Of a stretch of 40,038 bases of DNA, positions 7,537 through 15,678 are shown piece after piece. The position numbers and the translations under genes are program-made. The notes below the pieces were generated by a model. The model worked only from the letters and a program-made list of their open reading frames with translations, made no database searches and had not been told where the DNA came from. The stretch is taken from contig JAKPQM010000017.1 of the NCBI GenBank assembly GCA_029546925.1, positions 1-40,038 on the forward strand, read 5' to 3'. This DNA comes from Actinomycetes bacterium. Its GTDB lineage: Bacteria > Actinomycetota > Coriobacteriia > Coriobacteriales > Atopobiaceae. Position 1 is the stretch's first letter; every line of letters starts with the position of its first letter.

Positions 7537-10049
7537 TACTTCTCACCAGGCTTTGCGCGAGAGCTGCGTGCGGACTTGGCCGCGCGCCCGCGGCTCCCAC
7601 GGGCGGAACCCTTGGCCTCCTGCTTGGCGGGACAGTCCATGTTGACGCAGAACTTCCACGGGCCGCGTGCCGTGACGATCTGCACCAGGGGAGCGCCGCA
7701 TGCGGGACAGGTCTCGCCCGTGCTGGAGAGCTTGCCGCGCTGGGGAAGCGGATAGCTCACACCGCAAAGATCGTAGTTGGTGCAGCGGATGAAGCGCTTG
7801 CCGCTCTTCTCGCTCTTATGGGCCACGAGCTGGCCGAAGCGGCCTTGGCTCGCACACACCGAGCACTCCCCCACCTTGATATCGGGTTCCTGATTGGTGG
7901 GGCAGGCGGGGTTGACGCAGGTCTCATAGGCCGCAGAGCGGAACGGGCGGACCTTCACACGCGGCGCCCCGCACTCCGGGCACACGCCATGCTCGCCCTC
8001 GATGGGCTCGAGCTTGCCCTGCGGGACGGGGTAGGTCACATCGCACTCGGGCCAACCCATGCAGCCGATGAAGCTGCCGCGGGTCTTGGCGGAGTTTTTG
8101 ATCACGAGGTCTTTACCGCACGTGGGGCAGACACCCACCTTCGCATCGGCGGTGACGGCATCGGAGATGGCATTGCCCAGATCCTCCTTGTGTTCGATGA
8201 GCACATCCATGATGCCGGCGAGCAGCGCGCGCGAATGCGCCACGACAGCCTCTTGGGTATCGGAACCCTCGGCCACGCTGTTCATATCCGCCTCGAGCTC
8301 GGCCGTCATGTCGGGCGAGGTGATGCGGGGCGCAAACGATGTGAGGGCATCGATGACGGCCATGCCCAGCTGGCTCGGTTCGATGGGATCGTTCTTAAGG
8401 TATTTCACCGTGTAGAGGCGCTCGATGATGGAGGCGCGGGTCGATTTGGTACCCAGGCCCCTGCGCTCCATCTCCTGGATAAGGTGGCCTTGGCTGTAAC
8501 GGGCAGGCGGCTCGGTCTGCTTGGCAACGAGCTCCATAGCGCGCACGGAGAGCGCGTCGCCCTCGTTCAGCTCGGGGAGCTGCTCGTCCTTGCGCATACC
8601 GTAGGGATAGATCTCGCGGAAGCCGGGTTTCACCACCACAGTGCCGTTGGCCACGAACGGCTCGCCCTCCACGTCTATCGAGACCTTGGTGCCCTCGATC
8701 ACGGCTGCGTCCATGAGCGTGGCGAGGAAGCGGCGGGCGATGAGGTTGTAGAGCTTCCACTCGGCAGGCTGGAGTTTCTCGGGATCTGCGGCCGCCGTAG
8801 GATAGATGGGCGGGTGGTCGGTGGTCTGCTGCTTGCCGCGCGTGGGATGGAGCTTCTCGGCAGCGAGAAGCTTCTTGCACACAGGAGCGTACTGCGACAC
8901 CGCAGAGAGGGTCTTCACGCAGCCCTTGAGGTCCAGAGATGCGGGGTAGACCGTGTTGTCGACGCGCGGATAGGAGATGAGGCCCTCCATATAGAGGCTC
9001 TCGGCGAGACGCATGGTGCGAGCGGGCGCAAGGCCCTCGGCTGCAGCCGCGGCCTGCAGCGACGTGGTGTTGAAGGGTGCCGGTGCAGCCTGCTTGCGGC
9101 TCTTGCGCTCCACACCCGTCACGGTACCCTCGCTCGCATCGGCCACGCGCTGGAAGGCGGCTTTGGCCTGCTCGGCATCCTTGAAGCGACCGATAGCATG
9201 GCCTATCTTGAAGGTGTCGGCACCCTTGCCGGCCTCGCCCGAGATCACCCAGTAATCCTCGGGTACGAAGGCGAGGCGCTCGCGCTCGCGCTCGACCACG
9301 AGGGCCAACGTGGGCGTCTGCACGCGTCCGGCGGAGCGCACGTTGCCGAAACCGCCGTAGCGGGCCATGGTGAGATAGCGCGTGAGGACGGCGCCCCAGA
9401 TGAGGTCGATATACTGGCGGCTCTCACCGGCATCTGCCAAGTTCTGGTCGAGATCCACGAGATTCGCGAAGGCATGATCGATCTCGGCCTTGGTGAAAGC
9501 GGAATAGCGTGCGCGGTAGGCAGGCAGGCCGGGGTTGGCACCGAGCACCTGGCGCAGGGCGTCCGAGCCGATGAGCTCGCCCTCGCGGTCGAAGTCGGTG
9601 CCGATGATGACGCGCTCGGCCTTTTTGGCGAGGTTCTTGAGCGAACGGATGATCTCCTTCTCGGCAGGGTTCTTCTCGATGGGAGCCCACACGAGATAGG
9701 GCAGGCTCGCAACCTTCCAGCTCTTGATGTCGACACCGTCGGCCAGATAGGGCTTGCGGCGACTGGGGTAGGGCGGACGTGCCAGACCGTCGGGGATATC
9801 GGCGGACAGGATCTCGCCATCGGACGAGACCGAAAACCAGCCCCGCTCGTTATCGAATTTGAGCTCGGATGGGAAGTCGGGTTCGAGGATGTGGCCGCGC
9901 AGGCCTATGGCGACGCACTCCTCGCCGTCCTTCTTGAAACGGTAGACGGGTGTATTGTAGACCTTGTCCGACGCAGGTTTTCCTGCATCGGACAAAAGAC
10001 GTGCTATCTGGGCCGCAGCGTCGTTTTTCTCGGTGACGATGAGATTCAA
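7536..10049 (-). CDS. topA: DNA topoisomerase I, archaeal type
   Basis: An 837-residue type IA topoisomerase that relaxes negative supercoils. The Toprim domain opens at MNLIVTEKNDAA, with the acidic triad in TDFDREGE (Asp152, Asp154, Glu156/158). SAGRVQTPTLALVVERE (239-255), PFNTTSLQAAAAAEGL (325-340) and the active-site Tyr360 in LISYPRVDNTVYP follow. These blocks, especially ISYPR-DNTVYP and PFNTT, are those I know from archaeal TopA rather than from the usual bacterial enzyme (GLITYMRTDS). The C-terminal third has four Cys4 zinc ribbons (CPTC/CMGWPEC, CPEC/CVNPAC, CSVC/CTNYDLC, CPAC/CVNMDC) and ends in a basic Lys/Arg/Ser tail. It lies 26 nt after tatC and overlaps tmk by one base, so it sits in the normal actinobacterial topA place. 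Confidence 0.9.
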   Translation of the reverse strand: MNLIVTEKNDAAAQIARLLSDAGKPASDKVYNTPVYRFKKDGEECVAIGLRGHILEPDFPSELKFDNERGWFSVSSDGEILSADIPDGLARPPYPSRRKPYLADGVDIKSWKVASLPYLVWAPIEKNPAEKEIIRSLKNLAKKAERVIIGTDFDREGELIGSDALRQVLGANPGLPAYRARYSAFTKAEIDHAFANLVDLDQNLADAGESRQYIDLIWGAVLTRYLTMARYGGFGNVRSAGRVQTPTLALVVERERERLAFVPEDYWVISGEAGKGADTFKIGHAIGRFKDAEQAKAAFQRVADASEGTVTGVERKSRKQAAPAPFNTTSLQAAAAAEGLAPARTMRLAESLYMEGLISYPRVDNTVYPASLDLKGCVKTLSAVSQYAPVCKKLLAAEKLHPTRGKQQTTDHPPIYPTAAADPEKLQPAEWKLYNLIARRFLATLMDAAVIEGTKVSIDVEGEPFVANGTVVVKPGFREIYPYGMRKDEQLPELNEGDALSVRAMELVAKQTEPPARYSQGHLIQEMERRGLGTKSTRASIIERLYTVKYLKNDPIEPSQLGMAVIDALTSFAPRITSPDMTAELEADMNSVAEGSDTQEAVVAHSRALLAGIMDVLIEHKEDLGNAISDAVTADAKVGVCPTCGKDLVIKNSAKTRGSFIGCMGWPECDVTYPVPQGKLEPIEGEHGVCPECGAPRVKVRPFRSAAYETCVNPACPTNQEPDIKVGECSVCASQGRFGQLVAHKSEKSGKRFIRCTNYDLCGVSYPLPQRGKLSSTGETCPACGAPLVQIVTARGPWKFCVNMDCPAKQEAKGSARGSRGRAAKSARSSRAKPGEK

Positions 10050-10075
10050 GTCCGATCCTTATCTCGAAATGCGGT

Positions 10076-10864
10076 TTATTCTTCGAATGCGTGCGCTTCG
10101 TAATCCTCGCGCGTCCATTTGAGCGCCTCGCGACCATCGCGCGCCGTGATGACCGTGCGGGCAACCGCGAGCGCAGCCTCGTAGAGCGAGATGAGCGCGG
10201 CGAACATGAGCATCATGGTGACCGGCGAGGCATCGGGGGTGACGATGGCCGAGAGCGTGAGCAGACCCACGTAGATATAGCGCCACTGCTCGCGGAAGAC
10301 CTTATAGGGAACGAGATGGAGCGTCGAGAGGTAGAAGATGACGAGCGGCAGCTGGAAGGCGATGCCGAAGCCTACCTCGAGCTTCATCATGATATCGAGG
10401 AAGTCCTCGGCGTTCACGACCTGCTCGGCGAAGGCGTCGGTTTGGGCTAGAAGCCAGCCGAACGCAGCTTTCTGGATAACGAAGTAGCAGAAGATCATGC
10501 CTAGGAAGAAAAGCACCACCATGGCACCGACCGTGGGCACGGCCCAAATGCGCTCGTTCTTATGCAGCGCCGGCAGGAAAAAGCCCATGGCCTCCCACAA
10601 GATGATGGGCGTGCAGATGATGAGGCCGAAGAAGAATGCCACCTTGAAACGGATGGTGAAGCCCCCCAAGGCCGAAAGAATCGTGAGCTGCGAACCCTCG
10701 GGCAGGGCCGAGCGGATGGGGTCGATCATGATCTCGATCAGCGTGGGCGTGGCGAAGTAGACGACAACCGCCGTGATGATGACGGAGACGACGACGATGG
10801 TAAGGCGCCTTCTGAGCTCTCCCAGATGGTCGAGAAGAGGCATGCGTGCGGGTGTGATGGGCAT
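10076..10864 (-). CDS. tatC: Sec-independent protein translocase TatC
   Basis: A 262-residue inner-membrane protein with six hydrophobic segments. The cytoplasmic N-terminal block PLLDHLGELRRRL is the family's signal-peptide-binding region. TatC recognises twin-arginine signals and, with TatA, moves folded cofactor-bearing proteins across the membrane. No good ribosome site precedes either the ATG at 10864 or the in-frame ATG at 10843, so the exact start is uncertain by seven codons. It follows tatA by 24 nt and precedes topA by 26 nt. No tatB is seen here; in many Gram-positives one TatA-like protein does both jobs. Confidence 0.93.
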   Translation of the reverse strand: MPITPARMPLLDHLGELRRRLTIVVVSVIITAVVVYFATPTLIEIMIDPIRSALPEGSQLTILSALGGFTIRFKVAFFFGLIICTPIILWEAMGFFLPALHKNERIWAVPTVGAMVVLFFLGMIFCYFVIQKAAFGWLLAQTDAFAEQVVNAEDFLDIMMKLEVGFGIAFQLPLVIFYLSTLHLVPYKVFREQWRYIYVGLLTLSAIVTPDASPVTMMLMFAALISLYEAALAVARTVITARDGREALKWTREDYEAHAFEE

Positions 10865-10888
10865 GGTCGCGTTGAGGTCGCAGCGGAT

Positions 10889-11554
10889 CTACTCCGCGCC
10901 GGCCTCATCCTCCTTCCCAGCGTCGACGGTATCCTCGACGGACAGAGCAGCCGCATCAGACACTGCAGCGGGCTCGCTTGCTGCAGCCTTCCTCTTGGAT
11001 GCGGCCTTCTTCTTGATAGGCTTGTCATAGAGTTCGGCAGCGGCTGTGGGCGCCGCCTTCTTGGGCATCGCCGGCTTGGGTTTGGGGGCAGGTGCTGCGG
11101 GCGTCTCGGTGGAAGGGGTCTTCGCCTCGGCATCCGCAGAAGCTTCGGCATCGGCATGGGCTGCTGCAGCTGCGGCCTCCTCCTCGGCTTTGGCAGCAGC
11201 CTCCTCATCGGCTGCCTTAGCGGCAGCGCGCTCGGCTGCGAGGCGTGCCTTGCGTTCGGCAAAGGTCTCCTTGCGCGGAGCCTCGTCTTCGCTATCATCG
11301 GTCTCGATATCGGCATCCTCGGCGAACTCGGCAGCGCGGTTGCGGTTGGGTTTCGCCGCATCGAGGTTCATCATCTCGGTCGCGGGATCGACGATCTCGG
11401 TCTGGACAACCTTGGTGAAACCTTCCTGCGCGCTTCTGAACTGACGGAGCGCGCGACCCAGCGTACGACCCATTCCCGGCAGCTTGTCGGGACCGAAGAC
11501 CATGAAACCGAAGAGGATGATGATGAGAAGCTCGGTCTCTCCTATGCCAAACAC
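10889..11554 (-). CDS. tatA: Twin-arginine translocase subunit TatA/TatB
   Basis: A 221-residue protein. Residues 1-22 form the short TM helix (MFGIGETELLIIILFGFMVF), then the FGPDKLP hinge and an amphipathic helix (GRTLGRALRQFRSA), which are the TatA/B hallmarks. Glu at position 6-8 and the FGP motif are kept. The remaining ~160 residues are a highly charged Ala/Glu/Lys coil, far longer than in a standard TatA (about 60-90 residues) and closer in length to TatB. It may act as a bifunctional TatA/B. Transcribed just ahead of tatC. The coil has strong A/E/K bias and probably no fixed fold. Confidence 0.88.
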   Translation of the reverse strand: MFGIGETELLIIILFGFMVFGPDKLPGMGRTLGRALRQFRSAQEGFTKVVQTEIVDPATEMMNLDAAKPNRNRAAEFAEDADIETDDSEDEAPRKETFAERKARLAAERAAAKAADEEAAAKAEEEAAAAAAHADAEASADAEAKTPSTETPAAPAPKPKPAMPKKAAPTAAAELYDKPIKKKAASKRKAAASEPAAVSDAAALSVEDTVDAGKEDEAGAE

Positions 11555-11617
11555 GTGCGTATACCTCCCCCGTGAAAACGGTACGTGTTGTGGTTCATAC
11601 CCATTTGATAGACGATT

Positions 11618-11932
11618 CTAGCGCCCGACGATGCCCAGCTCGCCGGTGATGCCCAAGAGCTCGAGCACGCGGGCGACGTTGCGCTGCGGGCGGACGACCT
11701 CGAAGCTGATGCCCTGCTCGGCTGCCGCATGGGCGGCACCCACGAGCACGCCTATGCCCGTCGAATCGATATAGGACATATCGGAGATGTCGATGCAGAT
11801 GCCCTTGGCTTCATGCTCCATGACGCGCGAGATGCAGGTCCTGAGCTCGTCAGCACACGAGACGTCGACCTCGCCATGAACGCCCACGGTCGAGATGCCC
11901 GTCTGCTCGCTTGTTCCGAGTTCGAGTGTCAT
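11618..11932 (-). CDS. STAS-domain anti-sigma factor antagonist
   Basis: A 104-residue single STAS domain. The phosphorylation motif MSYIDSTGIGVLVG places the regulated Ser at residue 57, as in SpoIIAA and RsbV. Such proteins bind and neutralise an anti-sigma kinase when unphosphorylated, freeing a sigma factor. No kinase, phosphatase or sigma factor lies in this window, so the partner is unknown. It sits between a TPR membrane-protein gene 15 nt upstream and tatA 63 nt downstream; the position may only reflect shared transcription. Confidence 0.88.
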   Translation of the reverse strand: MTLELGTSEQTGISTVGVHGEVDVSCADELRTCISRVMEHEAKGICIDISDMSYIDSTGIGVLVGAAHAAAEQGISFEVVRPQRNVARVLELLGITGELGIVGR

Positions 11933-11947
11933 TGCACGCCTCCTTCA

Positions 11948-12703
11948 CTAGATGTTGGTGTCCGAAAGATCGCGCAGCGTGCTCGAGAGGCCCTCGGAGC
12001 TGCTGCCAGAGGTATTGAGGGCAAGCAGCCGCGACGAGGCGTAGGACTTGGCGCCCTGCGCGTTATCGGGATCATGCTCGATGGCTGCAGAATAGGCTGT
12101 GCGCGCGGCTTCCGTATCGCCGGAAATCTCGCAGACCAGACCAAGATTCGCCCACGCGACCGCATTATCGGGATCCTCAGCGGTGATGGTCTCGAGCGCA
12201 GTGCGCGCATTGCTCGTCTCTCCCGCGTAGAGCAGGCACAGGGCGCGGTCGACCTTCACCTGGCCGGCATCCTCGGGATTGGATGCAAGATAGCTGTCGA
12301 ACATTTGGATCGCCTTGGAGAAGAGCTCGTTGGCATGCAAGGTCTCATCGTCGACGCTGGCCAGATAGGAGATGTTGTAACCCCAGTTCATGTAGGCCCG
12401 ACCCAACTCGAGCACCGATTCCATATCGGTGGGATCGGCCGCGACCTTCTTCTCGAGCGGCTCGGCAATCTCACCGTAGCGGCTATCGATATCCTCGATG
12501 GTGGTCGGACTCGCGCTGGAGTCGCCGCCGCCGAAGAGGCCTGCCAGCGACGGCAGCATCATCGAGAGCGCCAAAATCACCGCAAATGCGGCGACGACGA
12601 CCTTGGAGCCTGTGGAAAGGCCCTTCTTCTCTGCGTTTTGCGGGACGGAGACCTTGCGCGCCTTCTTGGCCTGCTGGCCCTTTTTGGTTGCTCGTTTCGA
12701 CAT
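11948..12703 (-). CDS. Membrane-anchored TPR protein
   Basis: A 251-residue protein. A strongly basic cytoplasmic start (MSKRATKKGQQAKKARK) leads to one TM helix around residues 32-56, followed by an outside domain with at least three tetratricopeptide-like repeats, clearest at AVAWANLGLVCEISGDTEAA and onwards. TPRs are protein-binding scaffolds, so this is probably an assembly or cell-envelope factor, but no specific role can be read. It appears to be the first gene of the long leftward transcript reaching rsmI. The 134 bp upstream is AT-richer than its surroundings and presumably holds the promoter. Confidence 0.78.
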   Translation of the reverse strand: MSKRATKKGQQAKKARKVSVPQNAEKKGLSTGSKVVVAAFAVILALSMMLPSLAGLFGGGDSSASPTTIEDIDSRYGEIAEPLEKKVAADPTDMESVLELGRAYMNWGYNISYLASVDDETLHANELFSKAIQMFDSYLASNPEDAGQVKVDRALCLLYAGETSNARTALETITAEDPDNAVAWANLGLVCEISGDTEAARTAYSAAIEHDPDNAQGAKSYASSRLLALNTSGSSSEGLSSTLRDLSDTNI

Positions 12704-12837
12704 AGTGTTACCTATCGTATCCTTACTTTATTAAATATGCACCTGCAAAACGTTAGTGTACGACCAAATCGGCCCCCTGTCAGCAAACAGGCGGTCGTAT
12801 GGGAGAACTACAGAACTCTACCAAATGATGCGGGCCG
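12704..12837. promoter_or_regulatory. Region between aspartate aminotransferase and the TPR gene
   Basis: Both flanking genes run leftwards, so this should hold the end of the aminotransferase message and the start of the TPR-topA-rsmI message. I see a small inverted repeat CCTGT-cagcaa-ACAGG at about 12776-12791 and an AT-rich block at 12720-12745 that is a likely -10 area. No box is clear enough to name. Confidence 0.35.
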
Positions 12838-14124
12838 TTATGCGCGGGAATCTCTCTCCATGCGGGCGCAAACGAGCTTGACCGCGCACACGAACACGTC
12901 GAGCGCCTGGTCGAGGGCGGCGAGCGAGGGGAAGGTCGGGGCGATGCGGATATCTGAGTCGCGAGGATCTGCGCCGTAGGGCCAGGTAGCGCCGGCACCG
13001 GTGAGCGTGACACCGAGCTCCTTGGCAAGCATAACGATAGCCCGAGCCGAGCCTCTGGGTCCGTTGAACAGCACGAAGTAACCGCCGCGTGGATGCGTCC
13101 AGCTTGCGATACCGAGCTCGCCGAGACCCTCAGTGAGCTTGCGCTCCACGAGCTCGAAACGGGGACGGGCAACGGCCGCGTGCTTCTTCATGTGGGCACG
13201 CACGCCAGCCGCATCGTGCAGGAAGGCCACATGGGCGAACTGCGAGATCTTCTCGGGGCAGACGCGCATAGCCGCGAAATGCGCACGAATATCGGCGATG
13301 TCGGTATGGCTTGCGGCGACCCATGCCATGCCGGAGCCTGGGAAGGTGACCTTGGCCATGGAAGCGAACTCGTAGACGAGATCGCGCCCCCCCGTCTCGG
13401 CAAGCGCGTCGAAGATATTCAGGAGCTGGTCACCCTCGTCGTAGAGGTCATGGACTGCGTAGGCGTTATCCCAGAAGATGCGGAAGTCGGACGCGGCAGG
13501 CTTTAAGGCGGCGAAGCGGCGGACCGTCTCGTCGGAATAGGTGTAGCCTTGGGGGTTGGAGTACTTGGGAACACACCAGATGCCCTTGACCTGCGGATCC
13601 GTCTCCACAAGACGGCAGACCTCATCCATATCGGGACCGTCGGGAGCCATAGGGATGGGGATGTTCTCGATGCCGTAGTGAGCGGTCACGGTGAAATGGC
13701 GGTCATAGCCGGGCGACGGGCAGAGGAACTTGACCCGATCCTGCTGGCACCAGGGAGTATTGCCGCATACGCCGATTGCAAAGGCGTGCGCCACGAGATC
13801 GTGCATGAGGTTCAAGCTCGAAGAGCCGTTGACGATCACGTTCTCAGGCTCGACGCCGATAAGTTCGGCGGCGAGCTTGCGGGCCGAGGGCAGGCCGTCG
13901 GGCGCGAAGTAGTTGTCGACCGGAACGGTACCGTCGATAAGGTTCGTCGTGCTGGTCAAAAGATCGAGCATGGGCTTGGAGAGCGCTGTCTGCTCGGGGC
14001 TGGGCTTGCCGCGCGCCATATCGAGCGCCAAATGCTTCTCGCGCAGGGCCTGGCCTTCGATCTCGAGCTGCGCAAGCACCTGATCGAGTTCTGCATCGGA
14101 CATGCTGTGGTACACGGATGCCAT
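12838..14124 (-). CDS. aspT: Aspartate aminotransferase, subgroup Ic
   Basis: A 428-residue fold-type I PLP enzyme. The Schiff-base Lys is Lys258 in ASMAKVTFPGSG. The cofactor Asn is in YSNPQGY (188-194) and the pyridine Asp in FWDNAYAVHDL (219-227). The N-terminal MARGKPSPEQ (36-45) and NGSSSLNLMHDL (99-110) blocks are those of the type Ic aminotransferases known from Corynebacterium and Mycobacterium, which exchange amino groups between aspartate and 2-oxoglutarate. It is divergent from a small gene at 14205, with back-to-back promoters between. ATG start preceded by GAGGAGAG. Substrate is inferred from the family. Confidence 0.85.
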   Translation of the reverse strand: MASVYHSMSDAELDQVLAQLEIEGQALREKHLALDMARGKPSPEQTALSKPMLDLLTSTTNLIDGTVPVDNYFAPDGLPSARKLAAELIGVEPENVIVNGSSSLNLMHDLVAHAFAIGVCGNTPWCQQDRVKFLCPSPGYDRHFTVTAHYGIENIPIPMAPDGPDMDEVCRLVETDPQVKGIWCVPKYSNPQGYTYSDETVRRFAALKPAASDFRIFWDNAYAVHDLYDEGDQLLNIFDALAETGGRDLVYEFASMAKVTFPGSGMAWVAASHTDIADIRAHFAAMRVCPEKISQFAHVAFLHDAAGVRAHMKKHAAVARPRFELVERKLTEGLGELGIASWTHPRGGYFVLFNGPRGSARAIVMLAKELGVTLTGAGATWPYGADPRDSDIRIAPTFPSLAALDQALDVFVCAVKLVCARMERDSRA

Positions 14125-14161
14125 GCTCTCTCCTCACCGCGCGGGCTTGCCGTCAGAATGA

Positions 14162-14189
14162 AGTATAGACGCCGGACGGGTACGCGCAA
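14162..14189 (-). promoter_or_regulatory. Promoter of the aspartate aminotransferase gene
   Basis: On the minus strand TTGCGC (14184-14189) and TATACT (14162-14167) are spaced by 16 nt, a near-consensus housekeeping promoter 38 nt before the start codon. Confidence 0.6.
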
Positions 14190-14192
14190 TGC

Positions 14193-14198
14193 TAGTAT
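14193..14198 (+). promoter_or_regulatory. -10 box placing the start of a leaderless message
   Basis: TAGTAT ends 6 nt before the ATG at 14205, so transcription would begin at or next to the start codon. No ribosome-binding sequence lies between them, which fits leaderless translation, common in actinobacteria. Confidence 0.5.
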
Positions 14199-14204
14199 GG
14201 CTGT

Positions 14205-14486
14205 ATGAAAAATTCTGCTAACACGCCCCCCACGCCAAGCTCGTGCGCCGACGAGTATGGCGAGCTGCAGCGGCTTGTCGATGCGCTTTTCACCGTGAAT
14301 CCCTCGAAAGCGGTGCCGCGCCTCGACGTGATCGTGCTCGCCGAGACCTTCGACCTCTGCGATGACCTCATCGACGTGGTGGAGCATCTGCCGGCGGGTT
14401 CCTACAAGCGCTACCGCCTCTGCGATCAGCTCAACTCCATCATCACGGCACGCGGCCTGGGTTTTGTCTACGGTACCGTCGAGTAG
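14205..14486 (+). CDS. Small protein of unknown function (93 residues)
   Basis: A 93-residue soluble, slightly acidic protein with no signal or TM segment and no motif I recognise. After a Pro/Ser-rich start the region from about residue 17 (DEYGELQRLVDAL) looks helical, and the segment PAGSYKRYRLCDQLNSIITA reads like a small DNA- or protein-binding helix pair. Two Cys (51 and 72) are not in a metal pattern. Evidence that it is a gene: codon use like its neighbours, its own divergent -10 box, and a stop followed by a palindrome before the convergent acetyltransferase. The ATG probably heads a leaderless message. Confidence 0.6.
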   Translation: MKNSANTPPTPSSCADEYGELQRLVDALFTVNPSKAVPRLDVIVLAETFDLCDDLIDVVEHLPAGSYKRYRLCDQLNSIITARGLGFVYGTVE

Positions 14487-14516
14487 TCCCTCGTCGGCAG
14501 GATCTGCTTTTGCGTT

Positions 14517-14530
14517 CTGATGAACATCAG
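14517..14530. terminator. Small palindrome between convergent genes
   Basis: CTGATG-AA-CATCAG is a perfect 6-bp stem with a 2-nt loop in the 48 bp between the 93-residue gene and the acetyltransferase. It has no T-run on either side, so terminator function is a guess from position. Confidence 0.3.
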
Positions 14531-14534
14531 CCGG

Positions 14535-15017
14535 TCATGACATATCTCTGAAAAAGCTCGTCCGCATTCTCTTCATCAGGAGTTTTCCCTGTGGATGACC
14601 TGCAACCTCATACGTCGCAAACCCCAGCTTCTCATACAAGCTTCTCGCCCTGATGTTATGCGCAAGCACGGCAAGGGAAATGCTGCTGATGCTCGAATCC
14701 ATGCATATCATGTTGATAAACTCCATCAGGGCATGTTTGCCGATCCCTTTTCCCGTATGCTCCGGATCTATGAGAAACCTGCCGATGTGAGCAGTGCCCT
14801 GTTCCACCCTGATCTTTTGGATCAACCCGACAAATTCGCCGGACAGGAATATGGAGTATGGATTGCTGAGCCCTTGTAACGCCTCGACGGTCAGCGGAAA
14901 CGTTAATTCCGGTCCCGCCCATTGCTCAAGGAAGTCCGCCCCCTGCCGATTGGTCCAAGAACAGACAGCCTCTGCGTTTTCCCAGTTCAGTCCTTCTTCT
15001 ACCCTGATGTCATGCAA
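14535..15017 (-). CDS. GNAT family N-acetyltransferase
   Basis: A 160-residue protein with the GNAT acetyl-CoA-binding motif A: IGRFLIDPEHTGKGIGKHAL has the Q/R-x-x-G-x-G/A loop in the variant HTGKGIGKHA, and motif B follows as NIRARSLYEKLGF. I choose a TTG start at 15017, preceded by AGAAGGTGG; longer readings lack a ribosome site and run into unrelated Arg-rich sequence. The DNA is visibly poorer in G+C (about half) than the surrounding genes, which suggests acquisition. The acetyl acceptor is unknown; small GNATs of this form act on ribosomal proteins, antibiotics, polyamines or toxins. Confidence 0.82.
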   Translation of the reverse strand: MHDIRVEEGLNWENAEAVCSWTNRQGADFLEQWAGPELTFPLTVEALQGLSNPYSIFLSGEFVGLIQKIRVEQGTAHIGRFLIDPEHTGKGIGKHALMEFINMICMDSSISSISLAVLAHNIRARSLYEKLGFATYEVAGHPQGKLLMKRMRTSFFRDMS

Positions 15018-15111
15018 GCTGCCACCTTCTAAAAAGCACGATACTGTGGTCCGCGTGGAGGTTGAGCGGGGCGGCAAGGGTCGCCAGACACCTCGCACAT
15101 CTCGCCTGCCG

Positions 15112-15678
15112 TCACGTCGCCCGTCGCGTGCTCCCGCCGGCATTGCGCGCGATCAGCTGTGCGAGGATCGTCCAGTAGACGTCGACGTCGGAGAGCTCGA
15201 GATTGCCGATCTCGTCCCTGCCGCCTAGGAAGAGCGGGACCTTGTACCCGACGCACTGGCCGTATTCCGGACGGATTCCGCCGGACGATACCCACGCCTC
15301 CCAGAACGGGGACACGAGCGACTGGTCATGATGGTCCGGGATCTCACTGTTGAGGAACCTCTCCACCGAAGCTCCCGTGCGAAGCGCAGAGCCCGACCCT
15401 ATCTCGAAGATGGCCACCTCGCGGCCCTGCCGACCCTCGACCTCGGCAAGGCAGTCGCCCAGCCAGTCATATGCGAACGGACGGGGCGAGCCGTCACTTC
15501 CCGGATAGGCGCTGCGGAGGTTCTCCCGCCACAGGGCGAGGTCGGAAGGGCGGATGGCGAACATGATGCCGCCGCCGAATGAGCTGCCGCCCAGGCGGTC
15601 CACGAAGGACTCTGCGAGGTTGCCCTCGTCGAGCCCCACCGGCTCGACGCCGAAGAACTTGAAGAAGCTTTCCAACAT
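15112..15678 (-). CDS. Tdi1/DUF1851-type (GAD-like) immunity-related protein
   Basis: A 188-residue protein. The C-terminal VGYKVPLFLGGRDEIGN...DVDVYWTILAQLI block is that of the T6SS immunity protein Tdi1 C-terminal domain family (DUF1851). The N-terminal half resembles the GAD-like domain paired with it. In Agrobacterium, Tdi1 protects against the DNase toxin Tde1. Related proteins are scattered through bacteria without T6SS, where they probably serve as stray immunity factors. No matching toxin is in the window. Start chosen at the ATG at 15678 with AAGGA 7 nt upstream; the longer open frame to 15855 has no ribosome site. Lies 94 nt before the acetyltransferase gene, in the same accessory patch. 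Confidence 0.68.
   Translation of the reverse strand: MLESFFKFFGVEPVGLDEGNLAESFVDRLGGSSFGGGIMFAIRPSDLALWRENLRSAYPGSDGSPRPFAYDWLGDCLAEVEGRQGREVAIFEIGSGSALRTGASVERFLNSEIPDHHDQSLVSPFWEAWVSSGGIRPEYGQCVGYKVPLFLGGRDEIGNLELSDVDVYWTILAQLIARNAGGSTRRAT

Noticed and set aside
7818-10103. Rightward open frame of 761 codons opposite topA
   Set aside because: It mirrors the codon pattern of topA on the other strand and lacks a ribosome site or recognisable motif.
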